In this document: positions 33,607 through 44,700 of the stretch, in pieces | Numbering within the stretch: position 1 is the first letter of the stretch | How the letters are laid out: each line of letters opens with the position of its first letter | DNA from: DASYDU01 sp050248495 | GTDB taxonomy: Bacteria > Planctomycetota > Planctomycetia > Pirellulales > Lacipirellulaceae | Reading direction: 5' to 3' | Assembly: GCA_050248495.1 (NCBI GenBank) | Contig: JBFWSG010000022.1 | Coordinates: 1-64,000, forward strand | DNA length: 64,000 nt | Notes under the pieces: generated by a model | What the model was told of the DNA's origin: nothing | Database searches by the model: none | Seen by the model: the letters and a program-made list of their open reading frames with translations, nothing else | Program-made: the position numbers and the translations under genes

Positions 33607-34041
33607 ATGGCGGTGAAGCTCGGAAATCGCGTCGTGCCCAGTTTGCTCGTGTCCGACATGCGGCGAACGTTGGAGTTCTACATCGAGCGGTTGGGATTCG
33701 TCCAAACCGGCTTCTATCCGATAGAGAGCGATCCGGAATGGACCGAGGTGCGGCGCGACGAAGTGGCGATCCACTTCTACGTCGACGCGCCGCATTCGAC
33801 GCGTTACACGCCCAGCTGCAGCGGCACGCTCTATTTCTATCCCGATAGCGTCGAAGCGCTGGCCGCCGAATGGCAGGGCAAGGTGCCGTTCGTGTGGGGT
33901 CCCGAAGTCATGGACTACGGGATGCGGGAGTTCGGCATCCGCGATCCGAACGGCTACTATCTTGCGTTCACCGAACCCGCCCGGCAGGACGCCATTCCGA
34001 GTGTGCGACGGCAACCACCAGTAGCTGACGATGTCCGATAA
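33607..34041 (+). CDS. VOC-superfamily (glyoxalase/bleomycin-resistance type) protein
   Basis: A 144-aa vicinal-oxygen-chelate protein. It has paired beta-alpha-beta-beta-beta modules: VVPSLLVSDMRRTLEFYIERLGF, then a second module ending YGMREFGIRDPNGYYLAFTEP. Such proteins bind a divalent metal and act as lyases, dioxygenases or antibiotic-sequestering proteins. The metal ligands are not certain (candidate Glu in EVRRDEVAIHFYV and in LAFTEP). It has a strong GGGGAGGG ribosome-binding site. Its end overlaps the next gene by 11 bp, so the two are co-translated. The substrate is unknown. Confidence 0.85.
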   Translation: MAVKLGNRVVPSLLVSDMRRTLEFYIERLGFVQTGFYPIESDPEWTEVRRDEVAIHFYVDAPHSTRYTPSCSGTLYFYPDSVEALAAEWQGKVPFVWGPEVMDYGMREFGIRDPNGYYLAFTEPARQDAIPSVRRQPPVADDVR

Positions 34042-34390
34042 GAAGACTTTAGTGTTGCCGGTGCTGCTGATCACACTGGGCGCCGGCTGGCTGCTCACTG
34101 CGATGGGGGTGGCGCCGGAAATCAATTGGATCTGGACGCTCGGACTGGCGTTGGTGGGAGTGTTGGCGCTGGCGGTGAGCGGCATTGATAAGTCGACGAT
34201 CGTCATCGGACCGCTGTTTGTTTTGGCCAGTTGCCTTTCGTTGCTGCGGCAAACCGGGCGGCTGGAAGTGGATATGGAGATTCCGGTGCTCGTCATTGCC
34301 ACGGGTATTCTCCTGCTTGTGGCCCGATACCGCCGCATTCCCGCGCCGAGCTGGTTGCTGGAGCCGCCGAACAAGCCGGACGGGCGCTGA
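34031..34390 (+). CDS. Small four-helix membrane protein
   Basis: A 119-aa integral membrane protein with four hydrophobic stretches: LVLPVLLITLGAGWLLTAMG, WIWTLGLALVGVLALAVSG, IVIGPLFVLASCLSLL and IPVLVIATGILLLVARY. The pattern resembles LiaI/DUF5668-type membrane modules, but no function can be assigned. It overlaps the VOC gene by 11 bp. The C-terminus (PSWLLEPPNKPDGR) is hydrophilic. Confidence 0.8.
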   Translation: MSDKKTLVLPVLLITLGAGWLLTAMGVAPEINWIWTLGLALVGVLALAVSGIDKSTIVIGPLFVLASCLSLLRQTGRLEVDMEIPVLVIATGILLLVARYRRIPAPSWLLEPPNKPDGR

Positions 34391-34437
34391 GCGTCGTTTG
34401 GCCATCGCTCAAGGACCAAAGCGAACGGGTTCGATTT

Positions 34438-34456
34438 CACCGGCCGGCGGCCGGTG
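34438..34456. terminator. Candidate bidirectional terminator hairpin
   Basis: CACCGGCC-GGC-GGCCGGTG is a perfect 8-bp stem with a 3-nt loop, between the convergent ends of the small membrane protein gene and the 2033-aa gene. There is no T-run, so rho-independent activity is uncertain. It is followed by GTGCCACTCTG, a string also found next to the inverted repeat at 31646. Confidence 0.45.
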
Positions 34457-34472
34457 CCACTCTGTTTCGCGC

Positions 34473-37400
34473 TTAACCAGCGAGCGCCTCGAAGGCCAGG
34501 TCCAGCGTAGTAACTTCATCGTGTGTATCGTCGCACTCGCCGTGGGAATCCACTGGTGTCGCCGCGTCATGAGTCGCGACAATTCGATGCCTCGCCGACC
34601 ACCAGGCAAGTACCTGGTCGGTAGAAGCGGAAGTCAACCGCGCACGTCGAACGGATTGGCGTGGAGGGGCAGTTTGTATTACCCCCGGCGGAGCAAGGGG
34701 CTGGGGAATTGATTCGATCGTAGCGCCGTTATCGGGTTCCGAACCCGCTGTGGCGGCGGTGAACGCACCGCTGCCGCCGGACGTGAACGACAATCCCCGC
34801 CCGAAATGGGCCTTCCAGATGTCGAAATCGCTCTCGCCGACGAGCCCGTCGCCGTCACCGTCGGCGCCATGGTAGGGTTCGACCGTGACCCCCAGCGTAT
34901 CGCGCCAGATCAAATAGTCGCAGGCGTCAACCACGCCGTCGCGATTGAAGTCGCCGGACGTAAACTGTGGAATTCCTTGCGATTCGTATGCACCCATGTC
35001 GATTCGTATCACTCCGTCTCCGTCGCCATCCACCATGCGGCTGAAGGGATTGCCGCGCTGGTCGAAACCGAGCGGCGTACCAGAAACCAGTGCACCGCCA
35101 TCGATGGCGGGACTACCCGGCAACAGCGAGTGCGTCTTGGTTGGCCCACCGTTGGTGAACAGGGGCGCCAGCAGCGGATCGATTACGCCGCCGTCTGCCG
35201 CGCCGATGAGATTGCCATCGGCGTCCGGCGAGCCTACCGGAGCAGCAACCAGAGACGTCGAGGCGTTGCTGCCGATAAGGCTGGAGCGGATGCTGGCGAA
35301 AGTCAATCCAGGATTGGACAGATCGAGCTCATTGCCATTAGACGAGAGATTCTGGGCGATGATCACGTGATCCAGCTCAAGCGGGCCGCTAAACTGCACC
35401 CCCGCCGCGAAGTTGGACGAATTGAGGGTGCGATTCAGGACGATGGTGGAATGCCGCAGCGTCACGTCGCCTTGCAGCCACAATCCGCCCGTCGCTTGGG
35501 ACGACAAGTTGCCGGAGACCGTCGTCGAGTGGAATGAGATGCGATCCGAGATAGAGCTGTTGGCCCATACGCCTGCTCCAGCCTGCATCGTCGAGTTTCC
35601 TGCGATGGTGCTGCCCATGACGCTGAGGTCGCCGCCGGAATGATAAATTCCGCCACCCAGTGACTGCATAGCGGTGTTTCCGGAGATGGTCGTATTGGTC
35701 ACGAGCAGGTCCGCCTGGCGGTTGAATATCGCTCCTCCACCCGAGGTGCGAACGTTGCCGGTTACCCGGTTCGATTCGAAGGTTGAATTCGCAATCGCAA
35801 CCAACCCGCCGAGGTTGTACAGCCCGCCGCCGGCACCGGTGCCAATGTTGCCGCTGACGACACTCGAAGCGATCAGCATGGAGCTCTGGGAACTGGCGCC
35901 ATTGCGGTAGATTCCGCCGCCGCGCCGCGCGGTATTTCCAACGACCTGGGTGCGCGTAAGAGACAATACCGAAGCGGAGCCGCCGGAGGACAGCCAAATC
36001 CCGCCGCCATCGCCAATGTCCCCGGTGTTCGCCGCCCGGTTGTCGCGGAGCGTGGCGCCGTCGAACGTCATTTGAATGTTCTGGCCGGCAACGGTCGGAC
36101 CCGCCACACCTCCCCCGTTGTTTCCAGCGCTATTGCCGGCAATCGTTGTGCCGTTGACAGTGAGATTGCCAATCCGCATGTAGATGCCGCCACCGGTTGA
36201 ACTGGCGGTATTATCTTGAATCGATCCGCCGTTGACGATGAGCGTGCCGAGATTTGCACCTTGCGTGCCGAAGCCAGCCGCAATGCCGCCGCCGCGGGTC
36301 GCCTTGTTTCCGGTAATTGTGAGATTGGTGACTGCCAGAAGAGCGCTGGCCGCCGTCTCCTGAGTGGGCCGGAAGTACAGACCGCCGCCGTACATCTGGG
36401 CCGAATTCTCGCCAATCACGTTGTCGGCGATGGTCGACGTGGCAGCGAAATTCGGGGCGTGCCAAACGCCGCCGCCGCGGCCCATGGCAGCGGTCGGGCC
36501 GAGCGCTTCATTGCCCGTGATTGAGCTGCCCAGGAGCGTCAGCCGGTCGCGGTTGGAATAGATGCCGCCGCCGTTGCCCGCGGTAGCGGTGTTTTCGCTC
36601 AGCGTGCTGAATTGTACGGACAACTCGCCGTTGCGGCCGTAGATGCCGCCACCGATGAGCGCACGATTGCCGGAGATGGTGCTGCCGGCGATCGCCAGGT
36701 CGCCAGTATTGCTGTAAATACCTCCGCCCCGCCCTGTTTGAGAATTGGTACTCGTGCTGCGGTTGTCAAGAATGAAGCTGTTGATGATTGAAAGGTTGCG
36801 GGCACCGTTGGCGGAGATACCGCCGCCCTGTTGGGCCGAGGTGTTACCTGAGATCGAGGAGTCACGAATCGTGACTATAGGCGATTGCGGAGTGATGAAG
36901 ATCGCCCCGCCCTGCTGTTTCGCCAGGTTTGCAGTGATTGTGTTGGACGAAATGATTACCCGACCATCTATTGGTCCAGCTCCGATGTACAATGCCCCGC
37001 CGCGATTCGCCTCGTTATCGAAGATGGTATTGCCGCGAACGGAAACTGTGCCCCCCGGACTGGCCTGCGTCCATATGGCTCCGCCCTGGGAACCGGCTTG
37101 GTTGCCGTTGATGATACAATCGGCGACGACCGACTCCGCGCCGGAGCCGATCAGCGCGATTGCACCACCGATGGCAGCCCAGTTATCGGCAACGACGAGT
37201 TCCTCGGCGCGCAGTGCCTCCACCGACCGGATGGCGCCGCCAAGCTCGCTGTCGCCGCCGGTGAGCGTAAGTCCGCGAATCGTCACGTCGCTGAACTGCA
37301 AAGCGTTGCCATCATCCACGTTGAAAATGCGACTGCCGTTGCCGAGTACCTCGTGCTCCATGTCTGGGTCATTGCTGGAAGCATCGATCGCAAGCAGCGC

Positions 37401-40400
37401 AGCGCCGGGGCCGAGAATTGAGACCGCGTCCAAAATTTTGAGTTCGCCCTGTGTGAGCAGGATCGTCGCGCGGCCTGCGGCCGTGAGCGACTCCGCGAAT
37501 TCGATCACGTTTGGGCCGCCAACGATGTTGGCGGCGAAGATGGCCTCGCGGAGCGAAGTCAGTCCGTCCGAAAAGTCCGTCGTGTCGTCGAGCGTGGTGA
37601 CGAGGATCGATCCATCGACTGAACCGCCGCCGGCAGCGAGCAGGGCCTCGACCTGCGCGCCGCTGCCGGGCAGCGACTGGCCGAAATGCAATTTCCAGAC
37701 GCCGTAGTCATCCTGGTCGACGGTGCCGTCGCCGTCGCCATCGGCCCCGCTGTAGGCATCCACGGATTGGTTCAGCGTATCACGCCAGACGGTGTAGTCG
37801 GCAGCGTCGACGATGTCGTCGTGGTTGTAATCACCGGGAAGTGCGGGCACATTCGTGAACTGCTGCACCTCGAATGCGCCGATGTCGATAACAGCAATTT
37901 CGATGCCGTTTCCGTCGCGAATACGGTCGAAACCAGGACCGCGCTGGTCGTAAAGCGGACCGCCCCCTTCGCCGCCCGCGAAAACCGACGGGCTGCCGGC
38001 ATCGATGGCCGGGCTGCCGGCGAGCAGGGCATGTGTCTTGGTCTCTCCGCCGTTGTCGGCGAGCGGGCCGAGGCCGGGGTCGGCGGTCCCGATGATCTGG
38101 TCACCGTTCTCGACGAAGGTCTCCGCGACGAAGCTGCCCGTGCCGATGAGGTTGTAGCCTTGGGAAATCAAGCTGTTGGTCGGGCCGGAGACGCCGATGT
38201 CTAAAGCACCCGCCGGCCGTGGGCCATTGGGGTCGAAGTTGTCGGCGACGATCGTGTGATAGAAGGAAACGGGCGAATCCCCAGGCGACGGCGCCGCGAG
38301 GACACCGCTGCCGGCGAAGTCGTTGGACACATTCTCGGTCACCGTCGAAAACTGAAAGCGAACTTTGCCGCTGTCGTTCGAGAGGCCCCCGCCGCCGAGC
38401 GGCGCGACGTTGCCCGACACCGTCGAGTTCAAAATCATCGTGTAGCGGAAATTGGGCGTATCAACGTGGATACCGCCCCCCTTCTGAGCGGAATTGCCGC
38501 TGATCGTGCTGCTCTCGATGCGGACGTAGCCGTCGCCGTTGCGAATGCCGCCGCCGAAATGGAGGGCCGAGTTGCCGCTCACCGTGCTCCGTGCCACGGT
38601 CAGATAGCCGCCGTTGACGTTCTGAATGCCGCCGGCATCGCTCACCGAATCGTTGCCGGTGACGACGCTGTCGAGCACCTGGAGGTTGCCGCCCCAATTG
38701 TAGAGACCGCCACCGGAGCCGATGGCCTCGGGGATCGGCGAGATTGCGGAATTCCCCGAGATCGTGCTTCGCGCGACCACCAGGCTGCCAGCGGCCGTGT
38801 TGTAAACGCCGGCGCCCCATTGACTGGAGTTGCCGGTGATCGTGCAGTCTTCGACGGTCGTGACGTCGTTGTTGAAGATCGCGCCGCCGCTGCCGTTGCC
38901 GTCGGCGCCGGTCAGCGTCAGCTTGCGGAGCGTGATCTGGTTGAAGTAAATGCCGTCGTCCTGTAGCACCAGCACGCGCGAGCCGTTGCCATCTTCCACG
39001 CCGGGCGTGATGTCGTTGCCGCTGGCGTCGATTGTAATTCTCGCGGCGAGCGCGGAGGCGTCAACGGTCGCGCTGTCGTTGATCGTCAGCTCACCCTGGT
39101 GAAGCGTGATCGTCTGGCCGGACAGGTCCGGCCGGAAGAAGATCACATCCACCGTGGCAAACAGATTGGAAAGTGAGATCGCCTCGCGGAGCGAAAGGTC
39201 ACCGGGCGAGTAGTCGCCGTCGTTCTCGTCGATTGTGGTGTCGACCTGAAGGTAGCGCGCGTCGCTTTCGAAGGCGCCAATGTCGATGCGGGCGGTGGCA
39301 TCGCCGTTGCCATCGGCCACACGGAAAAAGCCGCGCTGATCTTCGTTCGGCACGCCCCCAAAACCCGCGAACGCGAGCGGATCGCCGGCGTCAAGGGCCG
39401 GGCTGTTGAACAATAGCGGCAGCGTTTGTGTCGACCCGCCGTAGTCGCCGAGCGGGCCGAGGCGCGGATCGGCGACGCCCGTCTGGTCGCCGACCTGGTT
39501 GAACTTGGCAAGCGACGTGCCAAGGCCGATCAGATTGTACTTGAGCGAATTGAACGAGTTGGCGGGGCCCGGGACGCCGGTCACATGATCGACGTCGCTG
39601 CCCGAGTTGCCGGCGATGATCGAGGAGCGGACGTCGGTGCGCGTCGTGTTCGTGTCGCCCCAGCTGCCGACCCCGCCGGCCGTGCCGGATGTGGACGTAT
39701 TGCGGGCGATCGTGCTGAACTCGATCGAGGCGATGCCGGAGAAATTGAACACCGCGCCGCCCCAGCCCGCGGCCGTGTTGCCGGTGAGGGTCGAGTTGCG
39801 AATCGTCAAGTTGTGTTGGCCGCCCATGTCCGATGCGTTGAAAATGCCGCCGCCGTCGTCACCGGCCGAATTGGCGATCAAGGAGCTGTCCTGGATCGTG
39901 ACGCGACCGACGCCGTTGGCGATCGCACCGCCGTCATCTACCGCGGCGTTGTCGCGCAAGGTGACGCGCGTAAGCGTCGCGTAACCCGTGGTGTTGTACA
40001 AAGCGCCGCCGTCATCGGCCGCGTTGCCGGAGATGACCGAGTCCGAAACGCTCAAGTTTTCGTGATTCTCGATGCCGCCGCCGTCGCCCGCCGTGTCGCC
40101 GCCGGAGATCGTGAGGAGCGAGATGCTGACCACCGCGAGACTGGAGTTCCCATCATCGATACGAAACACGCGGTGGCCGTCGCCAATGTTTTGATCGGGC
40201 GTGGGATCGCTGGCCGAGGCGTCGACCGTGAGCAGGCTCGCCCCCGGCCCGCTGATCGAGAGCGGTTTGTTGATGACCAGCTCGCCTTGGGTGAGCGAGA
40301 TCGTTGCCGGGCCCGCGGCGGTGAGCTCCGGCGCGAAATTGATGAATTCGTTCGGCGCTGCGGCGGCAATCGCGTCGCGGAGCGAAATTCCGCCGACGCC

Positions 40401-40574
40401 GACCCCGTCGTTCTCGTCGACGAGCGTGTCGACAACGATCGCCAGCACCCGGCGATCTTCGAGAGGCTCGAAACGGAGCGGCCGGCGGCGGCGCTCGCGC
40501 AAGCTCGGCTGCCGATTGAGCCTCCGCGCCTCGGCGCGCAACGAGAACCAGTCAAGGCGAGTCTGCCGAGACAT
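34473..40574 (-). CDS. Giant parallel beta-helix surface protein with LEPR-XLL-type start and dockerin-like loops
   Basis: A 2033-aa protein. The N-terminus is basic and contains FEPLEDRRVLA, a planctomycete LEPR-XLL-type export box. Three CSLREA-like modules begin VDTLVDENDG...ISLRDAI, VDTTIDENDG...LSLREAI and VTTLDDTTDF...SLREAI. Each is followed by long runs of parallel beta-helix coils (STISGNSA, GGGIYN, NSTVSGN patterns). A dockerin-like pair (GDYNHDDIVDAADYTVWRD, GADGDGDGTVDQDDYGVW) sits in the middle and another near the C-terminus (GDFNRDGVVDACDYLIWRD). There is no catalytic signature, so it is most likely an adhesin or structural surface protein. The start is ATG 40574 with GGGAGG 8 nt upstream. 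Confidence 0.88.
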   Translation of the reverse strand: MSRQTRLDWFSLRAEARRLNRQPSLRERRRRPLRFEPLEDRRVLAIVVDTLVDENDGVGVGGISLRDAIAAAAPNEFINFAPELTAAGPATISLTQGELVINKPLSISGPGASLLTVDASASDPTPDQNIGDGHRVFRIDDGNSSLAVVSISLLTISGGDTAGDGGGIENHENLSVSDSVISGNAADDGGALYNTTGYATLTRVTLRDNAAVDDGGAIANGVGRVTIQDSSLIANSAGDDGGGIFNASDMGGQHNLTIRNSTLTGNTAAGWGGAVFNFSGIASIEFSTIARNTSTSGTAGGVGSWGDTNTTRTDVRSSIIAGNSGSDVDHVTGVPGPANSFNSLKYNLIGLGTSLAKFNQVGDQTGVADPRLGPLGDYGGSTQTLPLLFNSPALDAGDPLAFAGFGGVPNEDQRGFFRVADGNGDATARIDIGAFESDARYLQVDTTIDENDGDYSPGDLSLREAISLSNLFATVDVIFFRPDLSGQTITLHQGELTINDSATVDASALAARITIDASGNDITPGVEDGNGSRVLVLQDDGIYFNQITLRKLTLTGADGNGSGGAIFNNDVTTVEDCTITGNSSQWGAGVYNTAAGSLVVARSTISGNSAISPIPEAIGSGGGLYNWGGNLQVLDSVVTGNDSVSDAGGIQNVNGGYLTVARSTVSGNSALHFGGGIRNGDGYVRIESSTISGNSAQKGGGIHVDTPNFRYTMILNSTVSGNVAPLGGGGLSNDSGKVRFQFSTVTENVSNDFAGSGVLAAPSPGDSPVSFYHTIVADNFDPNGPRPAGALDIGVSGPTNSLISQGYNLIGTGSFVAETFVENGDQIIGTADPGLGPLADNGGETKTHALLAGSPAIDAGSPSVFAGGEGGGPLYDQRGPGFDRIRDGNGIEIAVIDIGAFEVQQFTNVPALPGDYNHDDIVDAADYTVWRDTLNQSVDAYSGADGDGDGTVDQDDYGVWKLHFGQSLPGSGAQVEALLAAGGGSVDGSILVTTLDDTTDFSDGLTSLREAIFAANIVGGPNVIEFAESLTAAGRATILLTQGELKILDAVSILGPGAALLAIDASSNDPDMEHEVLGNGSRIFNVDDGNALQFSDVTIRGLTLTGGDSELGGAIRSVEALRAEELVVADNWAAIGGAIALIGSGAESVVADCIINGNQAGSQGGAIWTQASPGGTVSVRGNTIFDNEANRGGALYIGAGPIDGRVIISSNTITANLAKQQGGAIFITPQSPIVTIRDSSISGNTSAQQGGGISANGARNLSIINSFILDNRSTSTNSQTGRGGGIYSNTGDLAIAGSTISGNRALIGGGIYGRNGELSVQFSTLSENTATAGNGGGIYSNRDRLTLLGSSITGNEALGPTAAMGRGGGVWHAPNFAATSTIADNVIGENSAQMYGGGLYFRPTQETAASALLAVTNLTITGNKATRGGGIAAGFGTQGANLGTLIVNGGSIQDNTASSTGGGIYMRIGNLTVNGTTIAGNSAGNNGGGVAGPTVAGQNIQMTFDGATLRDNRAANTGDIGDGGGIWLSSGGSASVLSLTRTQVVGNTARRGGGIYRNGASSQSSMLIASSVVSGNIGTGAGGGLYNLGGLVAIANSTFESNRVTGNVRTSGGGAIFNRQADLLVTNTTISGNTAMQSLGGGIYHSGGDLSVMGSTIAGNSTMQAGAGVWANSSISDRISFHSTTVSGNLSSQATGGLWLQGDVTLRHSTIVLNRTLNSSNFAAGVQFSGPLELDHVIIAQNLSSNGNELDLSNPGLTFASIRSSLIGSNASTSLVAAPVGSPDADGNLIGAADGGVIDPLLAPLFTNGGPTKTHSLLPGSPAIDGGALVSGTPLGFDQRGNPFSRMVDGDGDGVIRIDMGAYESQGIPQFTSGDFNRDGVVDACDYLIWRDTLGVTVEPYHGADGDGDGLVGESDFDIWKAHFGRGLSFTSGGSGAFTAATAGSEPDNGATIESIPQPLAPPGVIQTAPPRQSVRRARLTSASTDQVLAWWSARHRIVATHDAATPVDSHGECDDTHDEVTTLDLAFEALAG

Positions 40575-40615
40575 TGAGGCGACCTCCCATGGTTGAGCAT
40601 CCCACTGGCCGCCCT

Positions 40616-40645
40616 ATTCTAACGCGGCCGTCGAAGAGCGGGCAA
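40616..40645 (-). promoter_or_regulatory. Candidate promoter of the 2033-aa gene
   Basis: On the minus strand: -35 TTGCCC (40645-40640), 18-bp spacer, -10 TAGAAT (40621-40616). The expected start near 40609 leaves a leader of about 35 nt before ATG 40574. Confidence 0.45.
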
Positions 40646-40699
40646 CAAAACCGTGCGGCGGCTTTGCGCAGGCCCCCAGCTCTCTGACCCCATAAGGAG

Positions 40700-41683
40700 T
40701 TAAACGAAGAGGCGCTTCGCGGCGGCGCGGCCGCGAGCGGCAATGGCAGCATCGACGAGCGACAGCTGCTCGGGAGACAGAGACCGGAGCATCGCGGCGG
40801 CCGTTTCGGCAATTTGCTCGGGACGCTTGGCACCACAGAGGGCGGCGGTAATCCCGCTCTGGTGGATCGTCCAATTAACTACCAGTTGAGCGATGGAGTG
40901 GCCAGAGAGTGCGGCGGCGCGGCGGAGGGCGTCGAGGAAATCCTGATTCTTCTGCCACTCTTCGCCCTGAAACATGGGCATGGTTTGACGTTTGTCGCGC
41001 GCGTCGAACTGGTGCTCGCGCGTAAACTTGCCGGCCAGCAGCCCCTTCATCAACGGCCAGTAGATCGTCACCGCGATGTTATTCGACCGGCACCAGGGCA
41101 GCGTGCGCTGCTCGATGTCGCGCTGCAGCATGTTATAGGGAAGCTGCACCGCGGCGAGCGGCGTAATGGCCTGAAACGCCAGCAGCTCGTCAAGCCTACA
41201 ATTCGAGGCGCCAACGGCGCGCGTCTTGCCCGCGGCCATCAGCTCGCCCAGCGCGGCGGCCGACTCTTCAATCGGAACCCTTTCATCCGGCGAATGCAAA
41301 TAGAGCAGCTCGACGTGATCCGTCCCCAGCCGGCGGAGGCTCTCGTCACATTCGCGGCGGAGCACCTCGGCGCGGCCGCAGGTGACCATCTCGCCGCCTT
41401 CGTAGTGTATGCCGCACTTGGTGGCGATGACCATTTCGTCGCGGCGGTTGCCCAATGCGCGGCGAATGAGATTTTCGCTTTCGCCGTTGGGTCCGTAGAC
41501 GTAGGCCGTGTCGAGATGATTCACGCCAACATCGAAACACTTCTGGATCGTGGCGATGCTATCGGCCTCGGTCGTGCCGAGCGTCGTCACGCCCGCAATC
41601 GGCCAGCAGCCGAGTGCCACGGGCGCGATCGCAAAGCCGGAGTTTCCTAGTGGTCGGCGTTCGATTTGCGAGAGGAGCGTCAT
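40700..41683 (-). CDS. Aldo/keto reductase
   Basis: A 327-aa NAD(P)H-dependent oxidoreductase with a (beta/alpha)8 barrel. The catalytic tetrad is visible: Asp58 and Tyr63 (LDTAYVYG), Lys89 (IATKCG) and His130 (LLYLHSPD). The cofactor-side motifs GASNCRLDEL and GAKRPEQIAE are present. The N-terminus RRPLGNSGFAIAPVALGCW is typical of the AKR11/AKR12-like bacterial branch. The physiological carbonyl substrate is unknown. The start is ATG 41683. It is transcribed in the same direction as the PEP-CTERM gene upstream, 33 bp away, so co-transcription is possible. Confidence 0.92.
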   Translation of the reverse strand: MTLLSQIERRPLGNSGFAIAPVALGCWPIAGVTTLGTTEADSIATIQKCFDVGVNHLDTAYVYGPNGESENLIRRALGNRRDEMVIATKCGIHYEGGEMVTCGRAEVLRRECDESLRRLGTDHVELLYLHSPDERVPIEESAAALGELMAAGKTRAVGASNCRLDELLAFQAITPLAAVQLPYNMLQRDIEQRTLPWCRSNNIAVTIYWPLMKGLLAGKFTREHQFDARDKRQTMPMFQGEEWQKNQDFLDALRRAAALSGHSIAQLVVNWTIHQSGITAALCGAKRPEQIAETAAAMLRSLSPEQLSLVDAAIAARGRAAAKRLFV

Positions 41684-41716
41684 GGCGACCGTTCTACCAG
41701 CCGGCCAGAAGTAGCG

Positions 41717-44700
41717 TCAACGTGCGATATTGCAGCGCGACACCCGACGGCCTGGCGCGGCAACCATCGCGGTTGAGACGACGAGCGACACCAGCGCGAT
41801 CGAGGAAGGCTCGGGCACAGCCGCTGCTGGCCCGAGCGAGCCATCGCCTGCCGCCGCCACCTGGCCGAAGTTCGCCTTCCAGATGTTGTAGTCAGCCTGG
41901 TCGACGCTGCCGTTGCCCGAGGCGTCGGCGGCGAGCGTGTTGGTGCCAAACTTGTCCCGCCAGACGCTGAAGTCCGCGGCGTCGACGCGGCCGTCGTGGT
42001 TGAAGTCGCCGAGCACGCCGCCGACTTCGAGCGTCACGGCGTTCGCGCTGTAGTCGACGCTCCAGCTGGCGCCGCCGGCCAACTCGGGGAGCGACTCGCT
42101 GTCGAAAGTGCCGGTGAGTCCGCCGGTCGCGGCGACGACTTGGAAGCTGGTGCCGATCGCCGGGCGATAGCCGCCCAACAGCGAAACATTGAGATCGCCG
42201 TCGATCGAGGCCGTTTGGGCCACAGTCACACGGTCGTACTGCGTGCCGGGCGTCGTGCCGGCGAGCTCGATGTTGAGCGTGCTCAGGGGACCGAAGCTCA
42301 CGTCGCCGCCGAAGGCCATCGTGCCGGGGCTGAAGCCGGGACGGGCGTCCCCTTCGATGAAGACCTGCCCGGTGCCCGTGACCCCGTTGCCCGAGAGGCT
42401 GCCAAGGAACACCGCAGTGCTCTTGAGGGTGCCGGAGGCGCTGACCTGGATGCTACCGTTGTTCACGACGTCGTCGAAGAAGTTGGCCTGGGCGCCACCG
42501 GTGACGATGATGCGGCCAGGAGTGTTCAAGTTGTTCATGTTCGTGACGTCGCCAAAGACGTCGGACACGCCGGCCGCGAATGTGAGCGCCCCGTTGTTCG
42601 ACAAGCTCCCGTTAAAGCGGAGCGTCGCTTCGCGGGCGGCGATCATGCCAGTGCTCGGGCTGGCGCTGCTGTTGGTCACCGGCCTGCCGAACTCGATCGT
42701 GCCGCCGTCGACGTCGACCAGGCCGTTGTTAATGGTGGTTCCCGAGGCGCCCAGAATTTCCAACCGCTGGCCGCTTTGAACGCGGATCTGGCCGGGCGAA
42801 TTGTTCGTGATCGGACTGTTGATGCGGCCCGAACCTTCGACCAGCCCGGAGTTCGACATGGCGGCGGCGTTGACCGTCGCAACGGCGCCGGCGAGATGCA
42901 GCTCACCGCCGTTGGCGAAGGTCGTCCCGGCGCTGAGCGTGCCATCAGTGACGAAGATTCGCGCGCCGGCCGGGTTGGTCACGCCGGCGGCAAAGGTTCC
43001 CGTTCCGGCGGATTCGAAGCGGGCGACGACGCCGCTATTGACCAGCAAGACATTGCCGGCCGTGGCCCCGCCCGTCACGCTCAAATCCGACTGGAGATTA
43101 AACGTGTTGGCCAGCGTGTCGATTTTTCGACCAAAGCCCAGCACTCGGGTCGAACCGACGATTGCATCGAGCGCGGCGTCGTTGGCGACGAAGTTCTGCT
43201 GCACTTCGATCGTGCCGGAGTTGAACGTAAATTTGCCCCCGTTGGCTTCGAGGGTCGAAAATCGCATCGTGCCACCGGACATCACAATCGAGCCGCCGCC
43301 CCAGAGCTTGAGCGTGCCGCCTGAGTTCACGGTGCCACCCGGGCCGATCGTGATGGTCCCCAGGCCGCCCGCGGCCGTGGTGGTGCCGCCCACGCCCATT
43401 CCGCCCGTGGCGACAAACGTGCTGTTGGCGCCTTCGACGCGGAGCGAACCGGTGCCGCCATCTTGGGCGCCCAACGAGGCAGTCGTAGTTTGAAAGCTCG
43501 ATCCGCCGCTCACCACCAATCCACCTTGTCGATTGCCGCCGATCGTCACGCTCGGCGTGTTGGCGGCGGACGACTGCGCACCGCTGCCCAAGCGCAGCGC
43601 CGGCACATCGTTCAGACCGGAACCATTGAGCGTCAGAGCCGCGCCGCCGTTGTTGAAGGTGCCGCCGTTGATAAACATCGTTCCGTTCGTCCAGTTGAGC
43701 GTGGAGCTGGCTGCCCGGGTGAAGCTGCCGGCGGTAATCGTTCCGCCGGTGAAATTGAGCGTACCGTTCTGCGTACCGGCCGGGTCACCGATCGAAAGCA
43801 CAGTGCCCACGGTGAGGCTGGCGTCTGATTCGACGGTCAGAGCGCCGGCGCCGGCCGCGGCAACGCTCATGCCGCCCGAGATGCTCCAAGCGGACCCGGA
43901 ACCGGTCACCGTCGCCTTGCCGACGCCGGTCGCCAACGAGGCCAGAGTGACGGCACCGGTCGTGTTCACGACGCCGCCAGAGTTGACGGAAATATTGGCG
44001 GAACCCGCGGCCCCGACAGTGACGGCGGCGGTCGTCCAGCGGGAACCAGTGCCCGCAATGGCGACGTTCCCTTCGCCCCCCGCCAGGGAGCCGATCGTGG
44101 TCGCTCCCGTGGTCGTCGCCCGGGCCGCCGTCGAGACGGCGAAGTTGCCCAAGCCGGAACCGCCCACAAGCAACGTGCCACCCATGTTCCAAGTCGAATC
44201 GAGCCCGGTAACCACGGCCGTGCCGAAGCCCGTGTCGCTGTTACCGATCAACACGTTACTTGCGGTGTCGACCTGGGCTGCGGACTGGACGCTCATCGAG
44301 CCGTCGCCCGCTTCGCCGACGGTCAATGTGCCACCCTGGATCCAGCGCGAGGACAGGCCTGTAATTGTGGCGGTGCCGTTGGCGCCCAGCGCATTGCCGA
44401 GCCGAATGTTGCCGGCGACATTCATCAAACCGCCGGACTGCACCGTCAGCGTGCCAGTGCCGTTGAAGCCAATGGTGGCCGCCTGGCTGGCATCGAGGAC
44501 GGCGTTCACGCCATTGACCGTTACCGTGCCGGAAACCCCGTCTTCCTGACCGAGAATCAGCGATCCCACATCGGCGCGGCCGTTATCCTCGAGTGTGAGC
44601 GTGCCGTTCGCCAGTTGACCGACGAACAAGTTGGGATCGAGCGTGCCATTCCCCAGGCGGCCGCCGGTGGTGATCTTCAATTCACCACTGGAAAAACCAG

